Source: SOIA01 sp964346585
GTDB taxonomy: Bacteria > Acidobacteriota > Aminicenantia > Aminicenantales > Aminicenantaceae
Direction of reading: 5' to 3'
Length of the DNA stretch: 17,486 bases
NCBI GenBank assembly: GCA_964346585.1
Contig: CAYFVQ010000180.1
Coordinates: 1 to 17,486 of the forward strand
This document shows positions 6,841 to 15,178 of the stretch, in pieces. The notes beneath the pieces were generated by a model. It had not been told where the DNA came from. It was given only the letters and a program-made list of their open reading frames with translations, and ran no database searches. Every line of letters starts with the position of its first letter. Within the stretch, counting starts at the first letter, position 1. Made by a program: the position numbers and the translations under genes.

Positions 6841-7065
6841 GAAAAATTGTCGAAATGGCCTCATCAATCTATTCAGTTTTGAATTGCTGAATTGAAGTGA
6901 TAATGGTTCGAAATAGAGAAGTTTTAATTTAAGAAACGATTGAGTCTTGCAGTTTTGCCTTGATGGGAGGTGGGGGTGTTGAGAGGATATTAGTGAGGAT
7001 GTGGAATAAGATTTCCCCTCAAAGTCCGAGAGGAATTTAGAGAGAAATCTTTCATCATGCGGTTA

Positions 7066-7191
7066 TCATTCCCGCCTTTCCTTTTTCCTTCGGTCGCCTT
7101 TGCGACGGTCGATCAATCGACGCCGATCCGTACCAGACCGTCGTTCAGGCCCCGGGTATCTAAAGGGATCTTTTTTCTCTTCCTTTCTCAT
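7066..7191 (-). CDS. Small Arg-rich protein, 41 residues, unknown
   Basis: An ORF with ATG at 7191, preceded by GGAGG at 8-nt spacing, ending TGA at 7066-7068. After MRKEEKKDPFRYPGPE comes a basic stretch with the recurring unit RR-x(2)-DRR: ERRSGTDRRRL, then IDRRKGDRRKKERRE. Similar (R/E)RRSGxDRR runs occur in many short or linker regions of Gram-negative proteins. The charge suggests nucleic-acid, ribosome or anionic-surface binding. No membrane segment is present. It stands alone between ParA and the HD-GYP gene. The strong ribosome site favours a real gene; length alone would not. Confidence 0.5.
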   Translation of the reverse strand: MRKEEKKDPFRYPGPERRSGTDRRRLIDRRKGDRRKKERRE

Positions 7192-7607
7192 ATGGCCTTC
7201 CTCCAATTCCCTTCTTTAGATTTTGAGGAGTGTTGATGCGCACATAAAAGCAAAAAACATTTTTTGGAGACAATCCCCTTAACTCAAACCCCAAGAAGAC
7301 TCGCAATCTCCCCTAAAACTTCTAAAGGAATAATCCGTTTCATCGAGACGATAAAAGACTCGTTAGTGTTTATAATATTTTCAAGGCTAAGTCAAGGATG
7401 AAATCAACTCTATAAATGGAGTCAGGGCCGACATGAGACATCTCAAGATTAATGTTATTCATTGTTATCGAGAAGCTCAGGAATCGACAGATAGATCAGA
7501 TAAAAACGTCTACTGTCGAGCCCTGATCCAATATAGTCATTCTCACCGAGTCTCGTATGTAGAACATTTATAAAAGCGGGCAAAACGGAGGCAAACAAAT
7601 GACGAAA
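7192..7607. other. Intergenic region, no gene recognised
   Basis: Between the small Arg-rich ORF and the end of the HD-GYP gene I see no supported coding frame, tRNA or strong hairpin. Minus-strand TTGTCT followed 18 bp later by TTTTAT (near 7241-7285) is at best a weak promoter for the Arg-rich ORF. Confidence 0.5.
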
Positions 7608-9095
7608 TCAAACTTCTTGAGCCAGAAAGTAATCCGACACTCTGATGTTGTATTTATTCGGATCCAGAGATTTCACTATCGTCCTCTTGTAATCTCCCTT
7701 TTTTGGATCCATTTCTGTGAGGTCGATGATGTCTCCATTGATTTTTTTCCCCCTCCTGTTGGTGATAAGTTTCACCTTGGGCCTGAGCATGAACGCTATT
7801 TCAGGATTGGCTTCCATCACGATGCCGAGTTCCTTTGTGTCCAGGCAGACAAGTGATCCGATCGGGTAGACTCCTACCAGGTTGGCGAAAACCTTGAGTA
7901 AGACCGGGTCGAACTCTGTGCCGCTCTTCTCCATCATTAAACTCAAAGCCTCGTCTCTCGTCAGTACTTGCTTGCGATAGGGTCTTTGGGTTGTTACTGA
8001 ATCAAAGAAATCGCAAATCTTAACGATTTTGCTATAAAGACCAACCTTGTTTCTTTTCCAGTATTTGGGGTAGCCGGAAAGGTTAGCCCAAAGATGGTGT
8101 TCCAGGGCAACATAAAGAGTTTTTACTGGGAGATAACTCGAGTCTTTCATGTTGATGAGTTTTTCAACTCCATGGAACGTGTGCTTTTCTATGACTTTTC
8201 TTTCTTCTTCGTTCAATTTATCTTTCTTTTCCAGGATTTCTTTGGGGACATCCAATTTTCCCACATCATGGAAAAAAGCGCTCATGCCTAACTCTATCAT
8301 CTCTTCTTTGTCGAATCCCAGTCTCCTTCCGAAACTTATAGCCAAGACGGCAACATTTGTCGAATGATTGACTGTGTATTCGTCGTAATTTTTTATGTTG
8401 GTCATCCCTATCATAAAAGACTCATCCTGGCTGATGAGATTGACAATGGATTGAATTAGCCTGCGGGAAGTCTTCCATGGAATTTTTTCATTTTCTTTTT
8501 GTTTGGCAAATGACTCTTTCAGGTGGGACATGCTTTTGCAAAAAACGTTTTTGGCAGTTTGCTTAACATTCTCTGCTTTCATGCGTGCCGCTGGGTCATA
8601 AGGGTGGATTTTTTCTAAGAATATATGTTTGATTCCCTTAGCTTTCAATTCTTTCTCAAAATCTCTGAATGGGTTGTCCTTTTTTCCATTAGAATTGGCG
8701 AGATGAGTTACGAATTGTGCAAGTTCATCGTCATCCAGGCCTGGTTCGAAACCTATGGTTCCAATTTCCTTTTTTTTGAATTCATCAGCCAAGAATTTAA
8801 AGTTATGAAAGCTAGTAAGGTCAAATTTTATCCTCTTGTTATTAAAAAATAACGTATTTTCCTGAAACTGGAACAGGGCGCGTCCTTCTTGCGCAAAGAT
8901 TTCCTCGATTGAGGAATAAAGTGAGCTGATGTGTTCGATGAAAGTCAGATTATTGAGTTCATAGATTTGAGCGGTTTTTAAGGCGGAGGCAAAACGAATG
9001 AAGATATTTTCGATTCTTTTCGAGAGGACTTTTTTGGCAGGAGAAGAAGGATTCTTTGACTTTTTCTTGTCCTTTTCTACCTTGTAATTAAGCAT
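7608..9095 (-). CDS. HD-GYP domain protein with HEAT-partner-like N-terminal domain
   Basis: A soluble 495-residue protein, probably a cyclic-di-GMP phosphodiesterase. Residues about 29-165 form an N-terminal domain also present in the upstream gene product (KTAQIYELNN; GFEPGLDDDELAQF). The HD-GYP domain (about 235-410) has every metal and signature residue visible: H244, HD 276-277 in FFHDVGK, H305, HH 333-334, GYP 341-343 (LSGYPKY) and D362. A C-terminal tail with YPIGSLVCLDTKELGIV is common after such domains. A longer frame begins at 9128 without a ribosome site. ATG at 9095 overlaps the upstream stop by 8 bp and suits coupled translation, so it is preferred. No membrane segment is present. 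Confidence 0.9.
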   Translation of the reverse strand: MLNYKVEKDKKKSKNPSSPAKKVLSKRIENIFIRFASALKTAQIYELNNLTFIEHISSLYSSIEEIFAQEGRALFQFQENTLFFNNKRIKFDLTSFHNFKFLADEFKKKEIGTIGFEPGLDDDELAQFVTHLANSNGKKDNPFRDFEKELKAKGIKHIFLEKIHPYDPAARMKAENVKQTAKNVFCKSMSHLKESFAKQKENEKIPWKTSRRLIQSIVNLISQDESFMIGMTNIKNYDEYTVNHSTNVAVLAISFGRRLGFDKEEMIELGMSAFFHDVGKLDVPKEILEKKDKLNEEERKVIEKHTFHGVEKLINMKDSSYLPVKTLYVALEHHLWANLSGYPKYWKRNKVGLYSKIVKICDFFDSVTTQRPYRKQVLTRDEALSLMMEKSGTEFDPVLLKVFANLVGVYPIGSLVCLDTKELGIVMEANPEIAFMLRPKVKLITNRRGKKINGDIIDLTEMDPKKGDYKRTIVKSLDPNKYNIRVSDYFLAQEV

Positions 9096-10971
9096 TTTGT
9101 TCGCCTGGAAGGATTCTATTCGATTCAAAATTCAGGGCAATTTTTCTCAGCGAAAGACAGCATGCTTTCCGGATGAATTTATTCCGAGATTTTGCCCCTT
9201 CTTCAAGAATGCTCCGGGCTTCGGGATTAGCCATTTTTTCCAGCGCTGGGACTGCACAAAGACGGGTTTCATTCTGCTTTGTTTTATTGAAAATGCTCCA
9301 CCTCTTCATAATAGAGCGGAGTAGAACACTGACTTCTTGGGATTGAGTCTCAGCTAAATATTCCAAGAGAGCCCTCTTCTCACTTTTTGATCTTTCTTTG
9401 AAATTTCTTTTTTCAGCTATCCGAATGAGAGAAGAGATCGTGGTCTGGTCTTCACAGTACTTAAGGCTCCTTGCCGCCCTGGTGCGGACTTCAACGTTTC
9501 GATCAGAGAGAAATTCTAGGAGGGCAGCGTTGGTCGTTTCGTCTTGGATTGTTCCCAGTGCGTGTATGACAGAAAGCCGCACTTCTTTATTTTCGTGGCC
9601 AGCAAGCTTATTAAGAAAGGGGAGGGCTTTTTTGTCACCAATCTTCCTAAATATTTCCAGGACTTCCTTTGTCAATGGAACTCTGTGGTTTTGGGTAATG
9701 GTAAAAAGAGAGGCGATATCCTTTTTTCCGAGTTCATAAAGGAAGTTTGAGGCCTTCAAACGGATAATCGGGTCGTCCGTTTCTTCCCAGATATCGGCTA
9801 TAAGGGGGATGGTGCTGGGGCCGAGAAGCCTCAGGTATCTAAAGAAGGAGTCAAAATCAGTAATCTGGCGGTTTATGAATAATTTCTTTAGGTAGGCCAG
9901 AGAGCTTTCACTCTTAATATTCTGAAGAGTTTTCTCCAACAGTTCCTTTTTCTTTTCAAATTGACCAGAAAACAGGTCGGCCAATTCCTGCAGACGGTTA
10001 AGGATCAGAGAGGCGAGAGCAAAGAGGGACTTATAGACGACTTCTTTATAGAGTTGATCGAGAACGTTCAAAATGGATGAGAATGCGTCAATTTTATCTT
10101 CCATATAAAGGATTTCGAATAACAGGGTGACCATCTCAGTCATTGGAGGCGTGGCCCGATGCTCGACGAGCATTGATTCAATCACCGGGGATTCTCCCCT
10201 GTTGCCAGATGACATCTGAAAAGGAAGAGAGATGTCTTCTAGACCGACTTTGTTCTCCTCTTCTTCGTCCTTTTTATTCGTTGAATTGAGGCCTAAAGCG
10301 ACGCTCCTTTTACGTAATTCTTTTCGGTCATTCGAAGTCAGCTTAATTTTTCCTTTTGTGAGCTCTTCCTTATCGATGTTGAAACGAGCTTCTTCTTCTC
10401 CCTCTTCTCCTCTTTCTCCTTCTTCACCAATTTCCGAATCCATGAATTCATCCACAGCAAAATAGCGGATATGAGGAAAATCCTTAATCCAGAGTGAGTT
10501 GACAATATCACTGTCATCTGGAGGAAGATCTGCATTTTCTTTGATGACTTTCAGAAAATCTTGAAGTTCTTCTTTATCCAAACCTTTGTAGAAAGCCAGT
10601 TCTCTGATTCCATCCTTGAAGAAAAGAAAAGGAAGACTGGCCTTTTTTTGTCCGTCCTGGAAGACTGTTTCTTCCTTGAAGGTGATGCGGAACTCTTTAA
10701 TGATGAGTTTGAGTTCTTCTTCTTTGTCGAGGAAATTTTGCATTTTCTCGTTAAAGGTACTCACTAGACTTTTCACGGTGGGATTTTCTGTCGGGTATAT
10801 TCTCATGGAGGCGAATGCCTTAATAAAGAGATTGAGGACTTCCTTTGCTTTCTTGATACTTCCTGCTTCCGGGAGAAGTCCATTATAGTCCGAAGAATTC
10901 TCCCAGACCGGTGAAGAAAATGAATTTAATCTTTCTTTTTTCCAAGAAGCAAAGTCATTATTAGATGACAT
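9088..10971 (-). CDS. HEAT-repeat protein paired with an HD-GYP protein
   Basis: A 627-residue soluble protein. Numbered from the longest frame (TTG 10992; subtract 7 for the chosen ATG), residues about 50-180 match in layout the N-terminus of the downstream HD-GYP protein: SMRIYPTENPT, FFKDGIRELAFYKGLDKEELQDF. A very acidic linker follows (187-205, GEEGERGEEGEEE), then a helical region and HEAT-type repeats from about 385 to 625, clearest at VRLSVIHALGTI and VRTRAARSL. HEAT arrays are protein-binding scaffolds. ATG at 10971 follows GAGTGAG and is chosen over the TTG with no ribosome site. It overlaps the HD-GYP gene by 8 bp. The repeat call is good; the partner and pathway are inferred from context. 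Confidence 0.82.
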   Translation of the reverse strand: MSSNNDFASWKKERLNSFSSPVWENSSDYNGLLPEAGSIKKAKEVLNLFIKAFASMRIYPTENPTVKSLVSTFNEKMQNFLDKEEELKLIIKEFRITFKEETVFQDGQKKASLPFLFFKDGIRELAFYKGLDKEELQDFLKVIKENADLPPDDSDIVNSLWIKDFPHIRYFAVDEFMDSEIGEEGERGEEGEEEARFNIDKEELTKGKIKLTSNDRKELRKRSVALGLNSTNKKDEEEENKVGLEDISLPFQMSSGNRGESPVIESMLVEHRATPPMTEMVTLLFEILYMEDKIDAFSSILNVLDQLYKEVVYKSLFALASLILNRLQELADLFSGQFEKKKELLEKTLQNIKSESSLAYLKKLFINRQITDFDSFFRYLRLLGPSTIPLIADIWEETDDPIIRLKASNFLYELGKKDIASLFTITQNHRVPLTKEVLEIFRKIGDKKALPFLNKLAGHENKEVRLSVIHALGTIQDETTNAALLEFLSDRNVEVRTRAARSLKYCEDQTTISSLIRIAEKRNFKERSKSEKRALLEYLAETQSQEVSVLLRSIMKRWSIFNKTKQNETRLCAVPALEKMANPEARSILEEGAKSRNKFIRKACCLSLRKIALNFESNRILPGEQNA

Positions 10972-11634
10972 TGACTCACTCACTCGTTTCAATTGAGAGG
11001 AGGTTAAACTTCGGCCGTTTCACCCAGGTTGGAAACAGGAAGGATTGGAATTCTATCGGAGGGATTGAGGTGCCAGGGATAGCATTCATAGAATCTCTTC
11101 TTTTTCCCCTCAGTTAATTTTTCTCTTGATGCCCATCGATGAGACTTTCATCAAGCCATTCACCCCTTAAATAAAGGGCAAAGATTTAGTCGTCCCAGAT
11201 AAAAGAAAATGGAAAAAAATTGGACTTCGAAGAATGCCACCGAGTTGAACGAGTTATGAATACATTCAGAGAGGCTTCGCTTTTGTTCTGTCTGGTACAG
11301 GCACTCCTGTCTTAGAGAAATCATCCTTTGCCTCTTTATTTAAAGGGAAGAAAAGGTGTAGCTATTTGTAATAAATGGAGAGGTCTGTGAAAATCGCCTT
11401 TCAGGGTGAATTTGAAGATGATTTTCATCACCATTTCTCACCCCTCGTTCTCACCCCTGTGTGTGAGGATGTACTCTAATGATGAATTTGAGTTAGTTAT
11501 GGGGTGGAAATCTGAAAGCGTGCATTTCCTTTTCCAAATTGGCTTGGTAATGAGGGTTCCAAATCTTGGCCTCGTGATTATCACACAGGGAAATTGAATT
11601 GTCAAGAGGAAAAATAGTGTCAAATAGTGGGAAC
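10972..11634. other. Long intergenic region, no convincing gene
   Basis: About 660 bp with no gene I can support. It contains GTTTC(11017-11021)/GAAAC(11032-11036) as a weak dyad upstream of the HEAT gene, and CTTGATG/CATCAAG arms near 11127-11157. A 34-codon frame from ATG 11375 to TAA 11479 on the plus strand lacks proper spacing to a ribosome site. No good -35/-10 pair was found for the HEAT gene. Confidence 0.5.
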
Positions 11635-11865
11635 TTAGGGCTCTGAGTCGATCACCATCAGGTAGTCTTTTCCTTTTCCAGAAGGAGCAAGATAATCATC
11701 TGTTTTTATCTTTTTCTTTGTCAGATTAACAATCGCTTTGACTCGAGAAAGTCTGAATGAGTAAACAAGATATTGGAAGTCAGGAAGCTAAACTGTCAAA
11801 AACTGGGGAATGGATTCAGGTTTTTGGTTTCTCTTTTCGATGAATTCTGGCTGAGAATTCTTATT
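11635..11865 (-). pseudogene. In-frame continuation after the lipoprotein TAG (decayed extension or next gene)
   Basis: The lipoprotein frame continues after its TAG (11868-11866) for 25 codons to a second TAG (11790-11788), then 50 codons to TAA (11637-11635). The last part, including VNLTKKKIKTDDYLAP and GKGKDYLMVIDSEP, reads like genuine protein but has no ATG/GTG/TTG near its 5' end. It may be a degraded downstream gene, a longer lipoprotein broken by two nonsense changes, or a chance open frame. Confidence 0.25.
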
Positions 11866-12246
11866 CTATTGTTCCGATTCTCTTGTCCAGACGCTTTCCA
11901 TCTTATTCTTGAACCTTATCACACCGTTACTCGCGGGGTGATAATAGAAGGGAAATTCGTACTTCTGAAAGCCTCTCACCACATAAGAAATGGTGTAAAG
12001 TGTCCACTCTTCCTCGGCAATTTTCTGAACTCTCATGTCCTTGATGAAGAAGCTGCTGACCTGGCCGTCTTTGGATCCAAAGCTAATCTCCTCTTTTGTT
12101 ATCTGGAAAAAGCACCCCTCATAAATGGGAGTTGGAGTCTTCCATATTCCTATGAGTTCATCTGGAATAATGGGATTTCTTGCACATCCGTAGACAAACA
12201 ACACAGAGAGGATGGAGAATAGGATTATTATATTTTTTGTTTTCAT
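11866..12246 (-). CDS. Small lipoprotein, unknown function
   Basis: A 126-residue protein with a type II signal peptide: MKTK, hydrophobic NIIILFSILSVLFVYG, then Cys21 in the lipobox VYGC. Residues after the Cys are ARNPII, with no Asp at +2, so outer-membrane retention is plausible. The mature part (GIWKTPTPIYEGCFFQITKEEISF) starts like small lipocalin-type or META-like lipoproteins, but I do not recognise the family. ATG at 12246 follows GGCGGAAATTCAA, a weak ribosome site. It ends in TAG, the only TAG-terminated gene in this window, and the frame stays open beyond it. It lies 205 bp downstream of the HD-GYP sensor gene. Confidence 0.75.
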   Translation of the reverse strand: MKTKNIIILFSILSVLFVYGCARNPIIPDELIGIWKTPTPIYEGCFFQITKEEISFGSKDGQVSSFFIKDMRVQKIAEEEWTLYTISYVVRGFQKYEFPFYYHPASNGVIRFKNKMESVWTRESEQ

Positions 12247-12278
12247 TTGAATTTCCGCCCAATTTCAAATGGGATAGC

Positions 12279-12301
12279 GTCCGGTAGTGGACTCGCCGGA
12301 C
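12279..12301. repeat. Inverted repeat GTCCGG/CCGGAC upstream of the lipoprotein
   Basis: Six-bp perfect arms (12279-12284 and 12296-12301) with an 11-nt centre, 33 bp upstream of the lipoprotein ATG and 150 bp past the HD-GYP sensor stop. No U tract follows on the minus strand, so an operator is somewhat likelier than a terminator. The core TGTCCG/CGGAC resembles the palindrome at 4813-4828. The remaining gap 12302-12450 shows nothing. Confidence 0.3.
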
Positions 12302-12450
12302 AAAAATTCTGTGATGCAAAACTGTTCTTTGTTTCCGTAGTGAATCCTTTCCAGTGACAAAGCCGAGTTGGCCTTTCATCCTCATGACATTTGGGGATGT
12401 GCTGAATGGTTTGTAGAAGATGTGATAATCGTCTGTTGCTTCGGGCCATC

Positions 12451-14565
12451 TTACTTTTTATCCTTTTTGGCAATGACTTTCAGAAAGGCATCCGCCACTT
12501 TGGGATCAAACTTAATTCCTGCTCCCTCCTTGATATACTTGATTGCACTCTTGTGGTCAAGTGCTTTTCTATACGGACGATCTGAGATGAGAGCATCATA
12601 TGTGTCGGCCACGATGAAGATTCGGGCTCCCAAGCTGATTGATTCTCCTATAAGACCGTTCGGATAACCGGATCCATCGTAAAACTCGTGGTGCTGGAGA
12701 ACAATAGGAATGACATCAGAATACGCCGCAATGGGTTCCAGGATTCGTGCGCCTAAACTCGTGTGTTTGCGCATTAAATCTAGCTCTTCAGGAGTTAAAT
12801 TCCCCGTCTTGTCAAGAATTTCAGCTGGGATGCCCAGTTTTCCGATATCATGGAGCAAGCCCGCTCGACGAAGGTCATCGAGGTCTTCTTTGGGGAGTCT
12901 CAGGGCTTTGCCGATTTTTATGGCCAGTTTTGTGCTCCGTTCTGAGTGTCCTGCCGTCCAGGAGGATTTGGCGTCGATAGCCCGGGCCAGGGCTCTGAGC
13001 GTTCCCCAGTTGAGCTCGTTCAGTTCTTCGATCAATCGGGCATTTGAAAAAGCGACGGCCACCTGATTCGCCAGTCGACGGGCATTGTCGAGGTCTTCCT
13101 GGGAAAACTTGGGCTGTTTAACGTAACCAAGAGCGATTATCCCCGCCAACCCTTCTTTGAGGAAGAGAGGGAGTAACAGGAATGATTTGATCCCTCGACT
13201 GGCCAGAGGAGAAAGGTAATTAGGAAGATTGTCATCCAGTGTGATCAACAGATTCTCTGGATTTTCCCTGAGGATTTGCATATCTTCTTCTGTGATATTG
13301 ACCTTTTCTGTGATTTTTCCTTTTCCTTCACTCTGCTCTTCTCCGATATAAGTCTGGGCTGTATCGACAGATTCGGGATTGATGACAGTGATGCTCATAC
13401 TCTTGCAGGGAAAAACATCTTGTATACGGGTTATGACTGTGTTCACGATTTTTTCTGTATCCAGGACTGATAGAATGTCTCTATCGATTTCTCCCATGGC
13501 GATCAAAGCTTTAAACTGTTTTCCCAGTTGACTGGCCATCGAATTGAAGGATTCCGCCACTTCTTCGAACTCATCTTTGCTAGTGACCGAGACTCGGCTG
13601 TCAAATTCTCTTTTGGCGAGGCGTTTCGTCCCTTCCTTGAGCCTTTCGAGGGGCACCATGCTTCTCCTTATCTGGATGATACTCAGGAAAAGAACGAACC
13701 AGAGCGCAGCCAGAACGATAGGAGGAAAAATCTGCCAGAAGGTACGAGCAGGTTGGAGCACAGTGGCGTTAGATTCACTCAGCACGAGTTTCCAATTATC
13801 GGCCAGGTAAATATTCCCAAGGACGATGGGTCGGAAAAAGGAAATATAGCTTTTTCCGATGTGTTTCCAATCGAAATAAGATGGTTGGTTTTCTTCCATT
13901 TGGAGCTGAATGGCAACAGGAAATGAGATCGGAAGCCGCAAGGTTGTCACAAGAATGTTGTTGGACTGATCTATCAAACATAGTTGAGAGCCGTAGAGGA
14001 GAAACTCCTTTTTTAAAGTGGACCAGATAAAAGATGGATTGATTTCGGCGAAAAGAAGGTCCTCTGTCTGACGTTCAGGATGAATAGCCACGCCCATGAA
14101 TATTCGGGTTTGCTCGTTTTCCCGGAAATCGGTTTTGATCATGGTCATTCCGCTCAAGATAATTTCTTTGGCTTCATTGGAAATCTCAGGGAGATCGGAT
14201 ATGTGACCGAAAAGATTTCTGGACGTGCCGTCTTCAGCAACAAGGGCCAGACTAGAAATCTGAGGTTTGAGGCCAGAATCAGGTTCTTGAGGAATGTAGT
14301 AGTTAGGCTGTTCGGAGTTAGTTATGAGGTTGGCGGCGATCATCCTTAGGTTGTCATTGAGATGATAAAAACTTTGATAGATAAATTGGGCCATACTTCC
14401 GGATGTCTGACGGAGACGATCTTGACTTTGATCGCGGAGTTGACTTGTCACGGAAATAACGGAGATAACCGCTTGGATAGTTATTGGGAGCAGGGCACAG
14501 GCGACAAAGAGGAAGAAGATACGTTGGGCAACTTTACTGCGAAGGAATGTCAGCTCAAGTTTCAT
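12451..14565 (-). CDS. Membrane sensor HD-GYP protein (sensor-HAMP-GAF-HD-GYP)
   Basis: A 704-residue inner-membrane sensor likely to hydrolyse cyclic-di-GMP. Order: membrane segment 1 (about 16-38), a periplasmic sensor region (about 40-277, Cache-like in size), membrane segment 2 (about 278-299), HAMP (about 300-352, with VPLERLKEGTKRLAKREF and DEFEEVAESFNSM), GAF (about 360-508), and HD-GYP (525-704). Catalytic residues are complete: H540, HD 572-573 in LLHDIGK, H601, HH 625-626, GYP 633-635 in DGSGYPNGL, and D654. ATG at 14565 lies only 15 nt after the prepilin stop and has no clear ribosome site, so it is probably co-transcribed and perhaps coupled. The periplasmic ligand is unknown. Confidence 0.94.
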   Translation of the reverse strand: MKLELTFLRSKVAQRIFFLFVACALLPITIQAVISVISVTSQLRDQSQDRLRQTSGSMAQFIYQSFYHLNDNLRMIAANLITNSEQPNYYIPQEPDSGLKPQISSLALVAEDGTSRNLFGHISDLPEISNEAKEIILSGMTMIKTDFRENEQTRIFMGVAIHPERQTEDLLFAEINPSFIWSTLKKEFLLYGSQLCLIDQSNNILVTTLRLPISFPVAIQLQMEENQPSYFDWKHIGKSYISFFRPIVLGNIYLADNWKLVLSESNATVLQPARTFWQIFPPIVLAALWFVLFLSIIQIRRSMVPLERLKEGTKRLAKREFDSRVSVTSKDEFEEVAESFNSMASQLGKQFKALIAMGEIDRDILSVLDTEKIVNTVITRIQDVFPCKSMSITVINPESVDTAQTYIGEEQSEGKGKITEKVNITEEDMQILRENPENLLITLDDNLPNYLSPLASRGIKSFLLLPLFLKEGLAGIIALGYVKQPKFSQEDLDNARRLANQVAVAFSNARLIEELNELNWGTLRALARAIDAKSSWTAGHSERSTKLAIKIGKALRLPKEDLDDLRRAGLLHDIGKLGIPAEILDKTGNLTPEELDLMRKHTSLGARILEPIAAYSDVIPIVLQHHEFYDGSGYPNGLIGESISLGARIFIVADTYDALISDRPYRKALDHKSAIKYIKEGAGIKFDPKVADAFLKVIAKKDKK

Positions 14566-14580
14566 ACTCTAAGAAGGAGA

Positions 14581-15129
14581 TTAATACTTGTGAGCCAGGC
14601 CTACAAAACCCCCGTTGTTGGCACGGACGATATCATCCCAGCTCTCTTCAGCCGTCAGAGGCGCTACGGTCATTCCGTCTTGACCGATGCTGTAAAGATC
14701 AAAATCTGTATTGAGTGGAACCAGAAATCGGTCTTTCCGCAATTTTCCTTCAATCGCTGTTTTATCCAAGCCAAAAATGACAAGGTACTCGTACGGATTT
14801 CCCCATGGGTCTGTCACGTTCGACTCTCCAATCTCATCCAGAGTGACGGGGAGCCTTCCGTAATCTATCATGAAATCCTCGATTTTCTGCCCCATCAGAG
14901 CGATTTTCGATACGGCCTGGTTGACTTTGGCTTTATACATTGCATTCGTGTAAATGGGCACTCCCACTGCCATGAGAGTCCCGACTATGGCCACGGCGAG
15001 AAGAAGTTCTATTAAGGTCATAGCCTTCTGGTGTCCTCTCTTCTTACGGGGTAAGAAAGGAATGGGAGTTTTAAGCCAGCGTGGCGATGGGAATCGGCTG
15101 GCGAAGTTTTTAAGTGTAATTATTCTCAT
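14581..15129 (-). CDS. GspG-like prepilin/pseudopilin with long leader and atypical cleavage site
   Basis: A type IV pilin-like protein of 182 residues. The helix MTLIELLLAVAIVGTLMAVGVPIY follows KRGHQKA, so the prepilin peptidase site would be A/M instead of the usual G/F; Glu5 is kept. The globular part has GspG hallmarks: DPWGNPYEYL and DLYSIGQDG (calcium-site region), then WDDIVRANNGG. From ATG 15129 the leader is 36 residues and rich in basic and Pro residues, much longer than the usual 6-25. A GTG at 15138 is also in frame, but the -10 box at 15142-15147 would put transcription start after it. No other secretion or pilus gene is present; its partner gene is the HD-GYP sensor 15 nt downstream. 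Confidence 0.87.
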   Translation of the reverse strand: MRIITLKNFASRFPSPRWLKTPIPFLPRKKRGHQKAMTLIELLLAVAIVGTLMAVGVPIYTNAMYKAKVNQAVSKIALMGQKIEDFMIDYGRLPVTLDEIGESNVTDPWGNPYEYLVIFGLDKTAIEGKLRKDRFLVPLNTDFDLYSIGQDGMTVAPLTAEESWDDIVRANNGGFVGLAHKY

Positions 15130-15141
15130 TTTGTTCACTCG

Positions 15142-15147
15142 ATTATA
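15142..15147 (-). promoter_or_regulatory. Consensus -10 box (TATAAT) for the prepilin/HD-GYP unit
   Basis: A perfect TATAAT on the minus strand, with predicted start near 15135, 6 nt before the preferred ATG. At 17-bp spacing the -35 hexamer is GAAACA, a poor match (3 of 6), which suggests activator dependence. That position lies inside the palindrome at 15154-15178. Confidence 0.45.
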
Positions 15148-15153
15148 ACTTTT

Positions 15154-15178
15154 TGAGACAGGAATGTTTCCTGACTCA
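15154..15178. promoter_or_regulatory. 25-bp palindromic operator candidate
   Basis: Dyad centred on 15166: TGAG-a-CAGGAA-tgt-TTCCTG-a-CTCA. Ten of twelve half-site positions are symmetric. It covers the weak -35 region and lies 7 bp from the TATAAT of the prepilin unit, where a repressor or activator dimer would control transcription. Confidence 0.5.

Noticed and set aside
7599..7856. Plus-strand frame with CGGAGG 7 nt before ATG at 7599, antisense to the HD-GYP gene
   Set aside because: The ribosome site is good, but the frame is wholly opposite a conserved HD-GYP C-terminus and its product has no recognisable features; treated as a shadow.
11017..11036. GTTTCAC...GAAAC dyad, reminiscent of parS
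   Set aside because: Only 5-bp arms match and the central CACGTG is absent; not a ParB site, and far from the ParA gene.
11375..11479. Plus-strand 34-codon frame MERSVKIAFQGEFEDDF...
   Set aside because: The start resembles prephenate dehydratase N-termini only over a few residues; the frame ends quickly and the ribosome site spacing is poor.
11773..12222. 149-residue plus-strand frame opposite the lipoprotein
   Set aside because: The minus strand has a clear lipobox signal peptide; the plus frame lacks a ribosome site and any family feature.
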